64,000 nt of DNA from contig JAIRVP010000008.1 in assembly GCA_031253835.1 (NCBI GenBank), positions 28,103-92,102 of the forward strand, given 5' to 3'. The translations under genes were made by a program, and so were the position numbers. The stretch comes from Burkholderia sp. (GTDB lineage Bacteria; Pseudomonadota; Gammaproteobacteria; Burkholderiales; Burkholderiaceae). How positions within the stretch are numbered: position 1 is the first letter of the stretch; the number at the start of each line of letters is the position of its first letter. Below, in pieces: positions 32,861 through 41,198 of the stretch. A model generated the notes under the pieces. The model was not told where the DNA came from. It saw nothing but the letters and a program-made list of their open reading frames with translations, and made no database searches.

Positions 32861-33051
32861 ATGAACCGCCTTTAGCTTGACCTGTCGGTCTTCGGCCGAT
32901 CAGCTAACCCACATCGATCAGCCTCGCATGCACTGGACGGAAGTGGTCGACACCCATCTCGGTATCGTCGGCTTCGAGCGTCGACCTCTCCATCAATCAT
33001 GCCGCCGGCAAAATATCTACCTCTCCTACTCATGGATGACTGCACATATTG

Positions 33052-33075
33052 CAAGGGCCGCGTCAGCGGCCCTTG
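33052..33075 (-). terminator. Hairpin terminator after the Rhs/SUKH pair
   Basis: A perfect 10-bp stem (33052-33061 with 33066-33075) and a GTCA loop begin three bases beyond the stop of the SUKH gene. It separates the active toxin-immunity unit from the silent array. Confidence 0.65.
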
Positions 33076-33078
33076 GCA

Positions 33079-33513
33079 TCAAGGCGTTACTTCAAAGTAC
33101 CACGCTAAAAAATCATTGAAGGTCTGCCAGCGAGCAGACAGCCTCCCGTTCACAAGATCCTCCAACACCCCAATATCAAGGTCGTAAACCGCTTGGTCGT
33201 CCTTGTTATACAAGTACATGCCCTCACTCTCATCCGATGTCAGAGCAAGATATTGCTCAGGGATATGGTAACGATCACGGACATAATCCGTCTGATCTGG
33301 AATCGCGGGGATCGCAGGCCCCTCGATATCCAGAAGCTCCGCGACAGGGCGAGGACTTATAAAACTACCCTGGTACTTTAGATAGAACTCGCCAAGCTCC
33401 GAACTCGGAGCAACGCCCAGATTCAGAAGCACCTTTTCGGCTACCTTAGGATCGGTCCTGGTTACGTCACCAGAAACCGTAGTCAGATACTGCTCAACCT
33501 TTGATGGAATCAT
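33079..33513 (-). CDS. SUKH-family (SMI1/KNR4-like) immunity protein 1
   Basis: 144 residues. The ATG at 33513 is chosen because AAAGGAGG lies nine bases upstream and the ATG overlaps the Rhs stop (ATGA). An ATG at 33522 would abut the ribosome site with no spacing. Key blocks are APSSELGEFYLKYQGSFI (the SUKH entry helix and strand), DQTDYVRDRYHIPEQYLALTSDESEGMYLYNKDDQAVYDLD, and the closing FNDFLAWYFEV. SUKH proteins are common partners of HNH-type Rhs tips. As the coupled downstream gene it is the expected antidote to the LHH nuclease of the Rhs protein. AT-richer than the core. Confidence 0.8.
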   Translation of the reverse strand: MIPSKVEQYLTTVSGDVTRTDPKVAEKVLLNLGVAPSSELGEFYLKYQGSFISPRPVAELLDIEGPAIPAIPDQTDYVRDRYHIPEQYLALTSDESEGMYLYNKDDQAVYDLDIGVLEDLVNGRLSARWQTFNDFLAWYFEVTP

Positions 33514-36500
33514 GAACCACATCCTCCTTTACTAGATGCATTGGTCGCTGCCGCGCGATCCTTCCAGTACTGTTGCCGGTCAATGTCGAATGCGCCGCGA
33601 TCAACAGGGTAATCTGGGTTTTTTTGATTACCGTATGGATGCAGTGCCTCGCGGCCTGCACCGCTCGCTGCTCGGTGCGTGCTGGTTGTTACCTCAAACA
33701 ACGGCCCAATAGATTGCTGTCTCGAATGATGCAACTGAATCTGCTGAGGTACTCCATCCTTCATCATGAAGGGAGCGCCGCCTTCCATTGCTCGCTGCAA
33801 GTTCGTTTTGCCTCGGTGTTCCATGCCCCAATCAATGTCTTGTTGGAAAACCGTATAGGAAAGTCCCGTACCTTTCTTGCACGGTCCCCAACTTTTCTTC
33901 TTAAAGCGACTTAGCCCAGACGGATCAACCCACTCAATCGGATTGGGCGCGTATTGATAGGAATTTAACCCACCAGTCAGCCCAATCGGATCTTTACTGA
34001 CAAAACGCCCAAGAACAGGATCATAGTACCGATGCCGGTTATACCTCAGCCCCGTCTCCGCATCCTCCTGCTGCCCCTGGAACCGTATCGGGTTCCTCGG
34101 CTCCACACCCGCCGACTTCGACGCCCGCGCAATCACCTCCCGCGCTTCGCCCCAAGCCCGGTACGACGCCTCCCATACCACCTCGCCCACCTCGTCCGTC
34201 ATCAGCAACGGCGTACCAATCTGGTCACAGTGGTAGTAGAACAAATGCGCGTCAGACTGTCTTTCCGGCACTCGTTGCAGTGGATCCTTCTCCGGCACAT
34301 ACGGCTCGCCCTCCTGCCACACCGGCGTCTGAATCCCCGCAACAGGTTGCGCCGTCACATATTGCGCAAGCGGAACGAACGATTCCGGCTCGTACACGTA
34401 TTGCGTCGCGCCGGCTTCGTTGCTTTCGTACGCAAGCTGATCGCCATCCCAGCCGAACACCGTCCGCACACCGTCCACGTCCTTGCCGATCCGGCGTCCG
34501 AAGGAATCGTAGAAATACCGCGCCTCGTGCTGCCGCGCAGTCTCCGCGACACGCGCCACTCTCAACCGGTTGAATCCGTCCCACTCGTATTCCTGCCGGC
34601 CCGACGGCGAACGTTTCCCAATCAGATTCCCGCGCGCGTCGTATTCAAAGTGGGTACCCGCATATTCCTTCAACAGATTCCCGAGCACTCGCGGCACTTC
34701 CGCCGGCAACGTGCTGTCCACGCTGTCCGGCACCACGGGACTTGCTTTCGCCGGTCCGGAAGTCCGTGCGTGCCGGGGACTGCCGTGATCGATGATGTTG
34801 CTTGCCGGGTCAAAAGCAAAAGTCTCCGTACCGAGCGGCCCGATCGCCGCGGTGAGGCGACCGACAGGGTCATAACGATAGTTGATCAACCCCTTGCGGC
34901 TGTCCTCGATATGCTCGAGCTGCCCCACGGCATCGTACCGATACCGACGCTCGGCCAACGCGGCCGGCGCATTCGATCGTCGAACGGCCTGCCGGGTGAT
35001 TAGACCTGTCGGATCGTATTGCGTCTGCTGCACCACCTTGCTCGACAGCATCCGCCCGGTTTCGCGGTGCAGATCGTCGCGCTCGAACTGAATTCGCTCC
35101 TCACCATCCAGCATGAGCCCGTGCACGTGACCGGAACCGTAGATCAACCAGTCCAGCACATGGCCATCGGGGCGAACGGTCTTGATCCGCGTGCCGATTT
35201 CATCGAATTCGTGATGCCACTGGTAGCTGCGCGACTCACCGAACAACCGATAAGCATGATGTTCGCGCACCGGATTGCCGACCGGATCGAAGAACATCTG
35301 CATCCGGCTGTGACTGTTACGCGCTTCGACGAGTCGCCCACTGGCGTCGTACGCGAATCGCTCTTTGCTCGCGCCCGATGTCCGGCATACGATGCGGCCG
35401 GCCTGATCGAATTCGAGTTCGGTCACCTGCCCGCCCTCGTCGATCTTCACCGGCTGCAGCGTGCCCTCGTTGTATCCGTATGTCGTCCGCTTGCCGTCGA
35501 AACCGACCTCTTCCAGCAATCGCCCGGCCGGATCATAGTGAAATTGATAGGTCGCGCGATTCGCATCGGTCAATGCAGTCAAGCGGCCGAGGCGGTCGTA
35601 ACGGTAGGCGAGCGTGTAGCCGAGCGCGTCGACGCGGCTTGCGACGCGCCCCGCGACGTCGTATGAAAATCGCGTCACGCGCTCCATCGGATCGGTATGG
35701 GACAGCAGACGGCCTTCGGCATCGTGCGTATAACGATAAACGCCTGCGGGAGACGAGATCTCGCTGACCGCCCCATTCCTGCCGTACTGGTAGACCGTGG
35801 CATTGCCCGTAGCATCGAGCGACTGCGCAAGTCTCCCGTGGCCATCGTAGCGCCACTTCGTCACCTTGCCGGAACAGTCGGTGTACTGAAGCAATTGCCC
35901 GGCATCATCGTAGACGAGTGCCTTCGCGCCGCCCTTCGCGTCGACCATCTTGACCGGCATCCCGGCGGCGTTGTACGCGTATTTCGTCTCGTGCCCGAGC
36001 GGATCCTTCTGCCCAACCAGATTGCCCGCGTCGTCGTACGATCGTTCCCACACGTATCCTTCGGGATCCTTGAGACGAACGAGATGATCGCGGTCGTCGT
36101 AACCCATCTCGACCACTGCCCCGTCGACGCGATAATGCTTCGTCATGTTCCCGCGCGCGTCGTAGTCCATCTCCTCGATGCCGCCGTCGCGATGAACGTG
36201 CATCACCAGGTTGTTGTCCTGGTCGCGCCGCATCCACTCCTCGGTACCATCGGGATACGCGATCCGGTACATGTACCCGCGGATGTTGTAGTAGTACCGC
36301 GTGACGTTGCCCAGCGCATCGGTCACATAGGTCAAACGAATGTTCGGATGCCACATCAGGCGAATGTCGTGGCTGCCGTCATCGGCATATTCACGCACGC
36401 ACTTGGCATTCGTGTTGTCGTCGCGCTCCACCCCTTCCCACTCGAGGTTCATGCCGCGGCCGGTGCGATCCGTATAGCGCGTAATCAGGTGGCGCTGGTA

Positions 36501-38165
36501 CGCATACTCGCGTGCATTACCGTAACGATCGGTTGCCCGAACCAGGTCGCCGTTCTCGTCGTATTGGTATTGCGCGAGCGTCGTGCGCGTGTTCGCATCG
36601 ATGATCTGCTCGATCGTGGCGATACGTCCACGGGAATCGTGACGAAACGCGAGCGTATGGCCCGCAGAACTCACCAGTCGTGCCAGACGATTCGCGTCGT
36701 CGTAATCGAGCGCGATCGTATTTCCCGCGCGATCCTTCTGCAATGCGAGGCGGAACGAATCGCCACGCTTCTCGTAGACGTGCAGCAAATCGTGACCGTA
36801 CGCGACCGTCACCCACGTATCGTCGAGCCGGCTGAGCGTCACGCCTTCCACACGGTCGTCGTGAACGGCACCTGCCGCGAGCGCCGGATATTCGATGTTG
36901 CGGCCGGTCGAATCGCTGTAGATCCACTTGCCGCCCCGAACATCGATGCGCGTCATGTACGGCGAGAGCCAGCGTGCGCCCAGTTCGCCGGCATCGTATC
37001 CGGCCAGCCGGGACCGATAGACCCGAATCCAGACGACGGGCATCGCTCCCGGCAATTCGAAGTCGGCATGAGAAAACGTCTCGTCGCCGAACGAGTAGCT
37101 GATCGAACCGCTCGACGCGCCGGCCCCGCACTCTTCGCAGTGGTCAACGCCGGCCCCCTTCGCTTTCGCCTCCTTCTTCGTCGCGGCCACCGGCACCTGC
37201 GGCCGCCGGGCCTCGGCTTCCGTCGTGCCCTGCGATTTGATCGATGCGGCGCGCATCGCTTCACGCTTGTGCCGCAACGCATTGATCAGCTTCAGCAGCA
37301 GCCACATCAGCTTGCCTTCGTCACTGCCCTTCAGCTCGTTGATCTTGCCGACCACCACTGGAGCCAGCGTGCGCAAGGACGCGGCAATCTGGCGAATCGG
37401 TGCGACGTACTTCTCGGGAACGAGTCCGGACATCGTGCTGCCCGCGGCGTTGGCACCGCGCTTGCCGAGCGCCTTCTCGGACTCGGACAGATACCCCCAG
37501 GCCCCCGTGACCAGATCCTTGCTGAACCATCCGCTTTTCTTCATCTGCTGCCGATATTCGGCAGCCCGCTGTTCGTTCTTCGCCGGATCGAACAGTTGCC
37601 CCGCCAACACCGCATCGATGCCGTCGGCAAGACTCGTCAGGATCTCCCGTGCTTTCGCCGCGCAATGGTCGATCAAGTCGTTGACCACTGCCTGCAGCTT
37701 CGTCAGGAAGTCTTCGATCTCGGTCGAGCAGGAAGCCTGCACGTGCGTGACGACGATCGATATGAGCGCGGCCCCGATGTCGCGCTTGTGGATCAGAAGC
37801 TGATTGCGGATCAGCGCCAGCAGCGGCCGCGCCGTAAGGCGCATGGGCGCCAGTACCGGCGGAAACGGAATCACGCCGATCAGGTTGATCGCGAGCCCTA
37901 GATAGTCGAGCAGTTCGCCACCGCGTTTGCGGATGATCGAGACGATGTCGGTAAGCGCGTCGGCCAGCGCCATGAGGTTGTTGAGCACCGGAATCATGCT
38001 CGCGACCGTTGCCAGTCGATCGACGTTCACGTAGCCATTCGTCACGCTGATCAGCCACGCGTTGAAGCCTTCGCCGGATGCGACGACGTCGTCCGGATGA
38101 ACATCGGTCAGCCACGGGGTGGCTTGTTCATACTCCGCGCCCGGAGGGAGTTTTTGATCTGCCAT
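33510..38165 (-). CDS. Rhs polymorphic toxin with C-terminal LHH (HNH/Endo VII) nuclease
   Basis: 1551 residues. The N-terminal 340 residues include hydrophobic segments (about 50-125) and no PAAR motif. A CEECG motif near residue 345 precedes the DUF6531-type start of the Rhs cage (GSISYSFGDETFSHADFELPG). Dozens of YD repeats (YDxxGxLxxxxDxxG) follow, closing with RYNRHRYYDPVLGRF, DPIGLTGG and YAPNPIEWVDPSGL at about 1418. The last 133 residues form the toxin, with QIQLHHSRQQSIGPLFEV and ALHPYGNQKNPDYPVDRGAFDIDRQQYWKDRA, the LHH family of HNH/endonuclease VII-type nucleases. Rhs cages carry such tips into rival cells, often by type VI secretion. Its stop overlaps the SUKH immunity start. Confidence 0.9.
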   Translation of the reverse strand: MADQKLPPGAEYEQATPWLTDVHPDDVVASGEGFNAWLISVTNGYVNVDRLATVASMIPVLNNLMALADALTDIVSIIRKRGGELLDYLGLAINLIGVIPFPPVLAPMRLTARPLLALIRNQLLIHKRDIGAALISIVVTHVQASCSTEIEDFLTKLQAVVNDLIDHCAAKAREILTSLADGIDAVLAGQLFDPAKNEQRAAEYRQQMKKSGWFSKDLVTGAWGYLSESEKALGKRGANAAGSTMSGLVPEKYVAPIRQIAASLRTLAPVVVGKINELKGSDEGKLMWLLLKLINALRHKREAMRAASIKSQGTTEAEARRPQVPVAATKKEAKAKGAGVDHCEECGAGASSGSISYSFGDETFSHADFELPGAMPVVWIRVYRSRLAGYDAGELGARWLSPYMTRIDVRGGKWIYSDSTGRNIEYPALAAGAVHDDRVEGVTLSRLDDTWVTVAYGHDLLHVYEKRGDSFRLALQKDRAGNTIALDYDDANRLARLVSSAGHTLAFRHDSRGRIATIEQIIDANTRTTLAQYQYDENGDLVRATDRYGNAREYAYQRHLITRYTDRTGRGMNLEWEGVERDDNTNAKCVREYADDGSHDIRLMWHPNIRLTYVTDALGNVTRYYYNIRGYMYRIAYPDGTEEWMRRDQDNNLVMHVHRDGGIEEMDYDARGNMTKHYRVDGAVVEMGYDDRDHLVRLKDPEGYVWERSYDDAGNLVGQKDPLGHETKYAYNAAGMPVKMVDAKGGAKALVYDDAGQLLQYTDCSGKVTKWRYDGHGRLAQSLDATGNATVYQYGRNGAVSEISSPAGVYRYTHDAEGRLLSHTDPMERVTRFSYDVAGRVASRVDALGYTLAYRYDRLGRLTALTDANRATYQFHYDPAGRLLEEVGFDGKRTTYGYNEGTLQPVKIDEGGQVTELEFDQAGRIVCRTSGASKERFAYDASGRLVEARNSHSRMQMFFDPVGNPVREHHAYRLFGESRSYQWHHEFDEIGTRIKTVRPDGHVLDWLIYGSGHVHGLMLDGEERIQFERDDLHRETGRMLSSKVVQQTQYDPTGLITRQAVRRSNAPAALAERRYRYDAVGQLEHIEDSRKGLINYRYDPVGRLTAAIGPLGTETFAFDPASNIIDHGSPRHARTSGPAKASPVVPDSVDSTLPAEVPRVLGNLLKEYAGTHFEYDARGNLIGKRSPSGRQEYEWDGFNRLRVARVAETARQHEARYFYDSFGRRIGKDVDGVRTVFGWDGDQLAYESNEAGATQYVYEPESFVPLAQYVTAQPVAGIQTPVWQEGEPYVPEKDPLQRVPERQSDAHLFYYHCDQIGTPLLMTDEVGEVVWEASYRAWGEAREVIARASKSAGVEPRNPIRFQGQQEDAETGLRYNRHRYYDPVLGRFVSKDPIGLTGGLNSYQYAPNPIEWVDPSGLSRFKKKSWGPCKKGTGLSYTVFQQDIDWGMEHRGKTNLQRAMEGGAPFMMKDGVPQQIQLHHSRQQSIGPLFEVTTSTHRAASGAGREALHPYGNQKNPDYPVDRGAFDIDRQQYWKDRAAATNASSKGGCGS
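33940..34446 (-). repeat. Direct repeat of Rhs core end, copy in the full gene
   Basis: 507 bases inside the Rhs gene matching the orphan copy at 30828-31334. Recombination between the two would delete 3112 bases and place the AHH tip and its Imm11-like gene onto the full-length Rhs protein. Confidence 0.9.
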
Positions 38166-38624
38166 GCTCTCAGGATTCTTCTGGTTGTTCGTTTTTCGAT
38201 GTGCAGCGGCCGCTCCGCTCTTCTCGTGTCCCGGACGGCCTGCCGACGGCTCGCGGCATTGTACCGACGATTAGGCGACCGGAAAATGAAAGGTCCGCTT
38301 TCTCCGGCAGACGCATTCATACCCCATTTATCATGGCTCGCCGTCACGCCGACTTTATGTAAATTTCGTAACCGTCTGTCCCGGGGCCAACCGCTGCCGG
38401 GCACCGAAAACAGGCCTTTTCCGGGCGACTCGATCGACGCGCCCCCCGATAAGACGGGATGAACAGGGCTTTCCCCTGTCCGTCACCCGTGCCCACCCGG
38501 GAGACGCCGCAGATGCAGATTCGGAAATCGTTCGCCCCGCACCCCGGTAACATGCTACCGGGCCAACTTCCGGCTTCCGGCTGCCTTTCGGCACCCGGCA
38601 TTGTCGGCAAATCGTAAGCATTCC
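38166..38624. other. Divergent promoter region between rhs and the channel gene
   Basis: 459 bases with no supported gene. It must hold both promoters. An AT-richer patch at about 38280-38370 is the likeliest place. No VgrG, PAAR or chaperone gene is present here. Confidence 0.5.
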
Positions 38625-41069
38625 ATGTCCATACAACGACTATCCACGTACGCCCGCCGGATCGCGCTGATCGCGTTGCTGCAGTTCGCGGCGATCGCGA
38701 CCGCGTCGGCGTTTCCGGCGGCCGCTTCCGCCCCCGGCGCAAGCGGTGTCGGCGCGCCCGTGCCGGCCATTTCGCTGAACGACGCCGTCGCGCAGCTCAA
38801 GCAGATGCAGGTCGAGCTCGACCGCATCAAGCAGCAGACCTCGACGTCGACCAACAGCAAGGAACTCGATGCGCTCGACGACTCGGCGCAGGAGCTGAGC
38901 AGCGACGTCGCGAAACTGCAAAGCGATCTCACGCCGCAACGCGCGCAGATCCAGGCTCAACTCGACGTGCTCGGCCCGCCGCCAGCCGAGGGCGCCGCGC
39001 CGGAAACGGCGGCCGTCGCGAAGCAGCGGGCCACGCTCGACGCGCGCAAGACGCAGATCGATGCGGCACTGAAGCAGGCGGCCGACCAGAAGACCAGCCT
39101 CGCGAACCTGACCGAGCAGTTCGCGAAGCTCCATCGCGGCCTGCTGAAGAACCAGCTTGCGTTCCGTTCGGGCAGCATCTTCAGCGCGCAGTTCTGGCTG
39201 CCGCTGTTCCACCTGTCGCCGGACGACCGCCAGCGGCTCGAGGATTTCGACGACGAACTGTTCGACATGCTGCATTCGTCGTGGGTACCCGGGCAGCGCG
39301 CGATCACGACGGTGCTGCTGATCGCCGCGTTCGCGGCGTGGCTCGGCGGCCGCCGGCTGATCGAGCGCGGGCTCGCCTGGGTCGCGCTGAACCGGCTGCC
39401 GCACACCCGCCTGCGCCGCAGCGCGCTGGCGCTGTCGACCGCGCTGTCGACGTTCCTGGCCACGGCCATCGCGATTCAGATCCTCTACCTCGCCGTCGCG
39501 CGCCACTACGAGCTCACGCCGTCGCTGACCGATCTGTGGGACCAGTTCGCGAAGCTCGCCGCGACCTGCGCACTGATCGCCGGGCTCGGCCGCGCACTGC
39601 TCTGCACCAAGCATCCGTCGTGGCGCCTGCCCGCGCTCGCCGATCCCGTCGCGCTCGCGATGAAGCCGTTCCCCAGCATCCTGGCCGCGCTGCTGCTGGT
39701 GTCCGGCACGCTCGAATCGATCAACCGGATCGTCGACACCAGCCTGTCGGTCACGCTGTTCGGTCGCGGCATCGTGTCGCTCGTCGTTGCGCTGACGGTC
39801 GGCGCATCGCTGTTGCGCGCGAACCGCGCGCGCAGCGCACTCGCGGCGGCGGGCGAGGCGCCCGAGCAGCGCTCGACGCTCGCGGGGTTGATCCATGCCG
39901 GCGTCACGCTGGCGATCGTCACGTCGCTGATCGCACTCCTGATCGGTTACATCACGGTCGCGCGCTTCATCACGTACGAGCTCGTGTGGTTCGAGATCGT
40001 GCTGTGCGCGACCTACATCCTGATCCAGTTGACGCGCGACGCGAGCGAGAGCCTGTTCTCGTCGAGCCTGTCGACGGGCCAGCAGATCAAGCACCTGTTC
40101 GCGCTCGAAGATCGCCATCTCGACCAGGCACGCACGGTCCTGTCCGGTTTCGGCACGAGCCTGCTGATGCTGATCGCAGCCATCGCGCTGCTGACGGGCG
40201 GCTTCGGCACGACGCCGGGCGACCTGCTCGACAGCGCGGTCGCGATGATCGGCAGCCAGCGGCTGCAGAGCCTGAACATCATGCCCGACCGGATCCTGAA
40301 CGCCGTGATCGGGTTCGCGATCGGCTTCTACCTGCTGCGCTCGCTGCGCCGCTGGCTCGACAGCGAGTTCATGCCCGCGCTCGGCATGGACACGGGGATG
40401 CGCGTATCGCTGATCACGCTGTTCACCAATGTCGGCTACGTGCTGCTCGTGCTGATGACGCTCGGGCTGCTCGGCGTCCGGTGGAACAACCTCGCGTGGA
40501 TCGTCAGCGCGTTGTCGGTGGGTATCGGCTTCGGCCTGCAGGAGATCGTGAAGAACTTCGTGTCGGGGCTGATCCTGCTGACCGAGCGCCCGGTAAAGGT
40601 GGGCGACATGGTCAGCATCGCGGGCGTCGAAGGCGACATTCGCCGCATCAACGTGCGGGCGACCGAGATCCAGCTCAGCGACCGCTCGACCGTGATCGTG
40701 CCGAATTCGCAGCTGATCTCGCAGAACGTGCGCAACGTGACGATGGGCAACAGCACGCAGGGCGTCGCGACGCTGGTGCTGACGTTCCCGCTGAACACCG
40801 ATCCCGAACAGGTGCGCGACCTGCTGCTCGACGCGTATCGCGAGCACCAGGCGATTCTCGAGAAACCGGCGCCGTCGGTGACGTTCAGCCAGCTCACGCC
40901 GGACGGGATCACGCTGAGCGTGACGGGTTACGTGTCGAGCCCGCGGATCGCGAGTTCGACGAAGAGCGACCTGCTGTTCGAAATCCTGAAACGGTTGCGC
41001 GCGGCGGGGATCACGCTGTCGAGCCCGCAGATGCTGGTCGTGCAGAACATGCCGGCGGCGGAGAATTGA
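38625..41069 (+). CDS. Mechanosensitive ion channel (MscS superfamily, DUF3772/MscK-like)
   Basis: 814 residues. A signal peptide (about 1-30) is followed by a periplasmic coiled-coil region (about 45-170, with LKQMQVELDRIKQQ and LDARKTQIDAALKQ) typical of DUF3772, then around ten membrane helices. The MscS pore and beta-domain are near the C-terminus: NNLAWIVSALSVGIGFGLQEIVKNFVSGLILLTERPVKVGDMVSIAGVEGDIRRINVRATEIQLSDRSTVIVPNSQLIS. These proteins open under membrane tension to release solutes on osmotic downshock. The start at 38625 gives the signal peptide; a TTG at 38601 is also in frame. Monocistronic. Confidence 0.9.
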   Translation: MSIQRLSTYARRIALIALLQFAAIATASAFPAAASAPGASGVGAPVPAISLNDAVAQLKQMQVELDRIKQQTSTSTNSKELDALDDSAQELSSDVAKLQSDLTPQRAQIQAQLDVLGPPPAEGAAPETAAVAKQRATLDARKTQIDAALKQAADQKTSLANLTEQFAKLHRGLLKNQLAFRSGSIFSAQFWLPLFHLSPDDRQRLEDFDDELFDMLHSSWVPGQRAITTVLLIAAFAAWLGGRRLIERGLAWVALNRLPHTRLRRSALALSTALSTFLATAIAIQILYLAVARHYELTPSLTDLWDQFAKLAATCALIAGLGRALLCTKHPSWRLPALADPVALAMKPFPSILAALLLVSGTLESINRIVDTSLSVTLFGRGIVSLVVALTVGASLLRANRARSALAAAGEAPEQRSTLAGLIHAGVTLAIVTSLIALLIGYITVARFITYELVWFEIVLCATYILIQLTRDASESLFSSSLSTGQQIKHLFALEDRHLDQARTVLSGFGTSLLMLIAAIALLTGGFGTTPGDLLDSAVAMIGSQRLQSLNIMPDRILNAVIGFAIGFYLLRSLRRWLDSEFMPALGMDTGMRVSLITLFTNVGYVLLVLMTLGLLGVRWNNLAWIVSALSVGIGFGLQEIVKNFVSGLILLTERPVKVGDMVSIAGVEGDIRRINVRATEIQLSDRSTVIVPNSQLISQNVRNVTMGNSTQGVATLVLTFPLNTDPEQVRDLLLDAYREHQAILEKPAPSVTFSQLTPDGITLSVTGYVSSPRIASSTKSDLLFEILKRLRAAGITLSSPQMLVVQNMPAAEN

Positions 41070-41126
41070 GCACCGCATTGGCGGGCTTGTTGTCATCGAC
41101 AACGAACTCGCCTGCCCCGCAACACA

Positions 41127-41162
41127 AAGGGCCGGTTATCGCTTCCGCGGCAACCGGCCCTT
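41127..41162. terminator. Bidirectional hairpin terminator
   Basis: A perfect 11-bp stem (41127-41137 with 41152-41162) and a 14-base loop lie between the converging channel and aldehyde dehydrogenase genes. On each strand it ends in CCCTT. Confidence 0.7.
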
Positions 41163-41198
41163 CTCACTCATACGCGGCGCCCACCCGGGCGCCCCGCA

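Noticed and set aside
32872..33051. Possible toxin remnant between the SUKH gene and Imm11 paralogue A
   Set aside because: Short frames such as one ending HFRPVHARLIDVG were noted but match no family I recognise.
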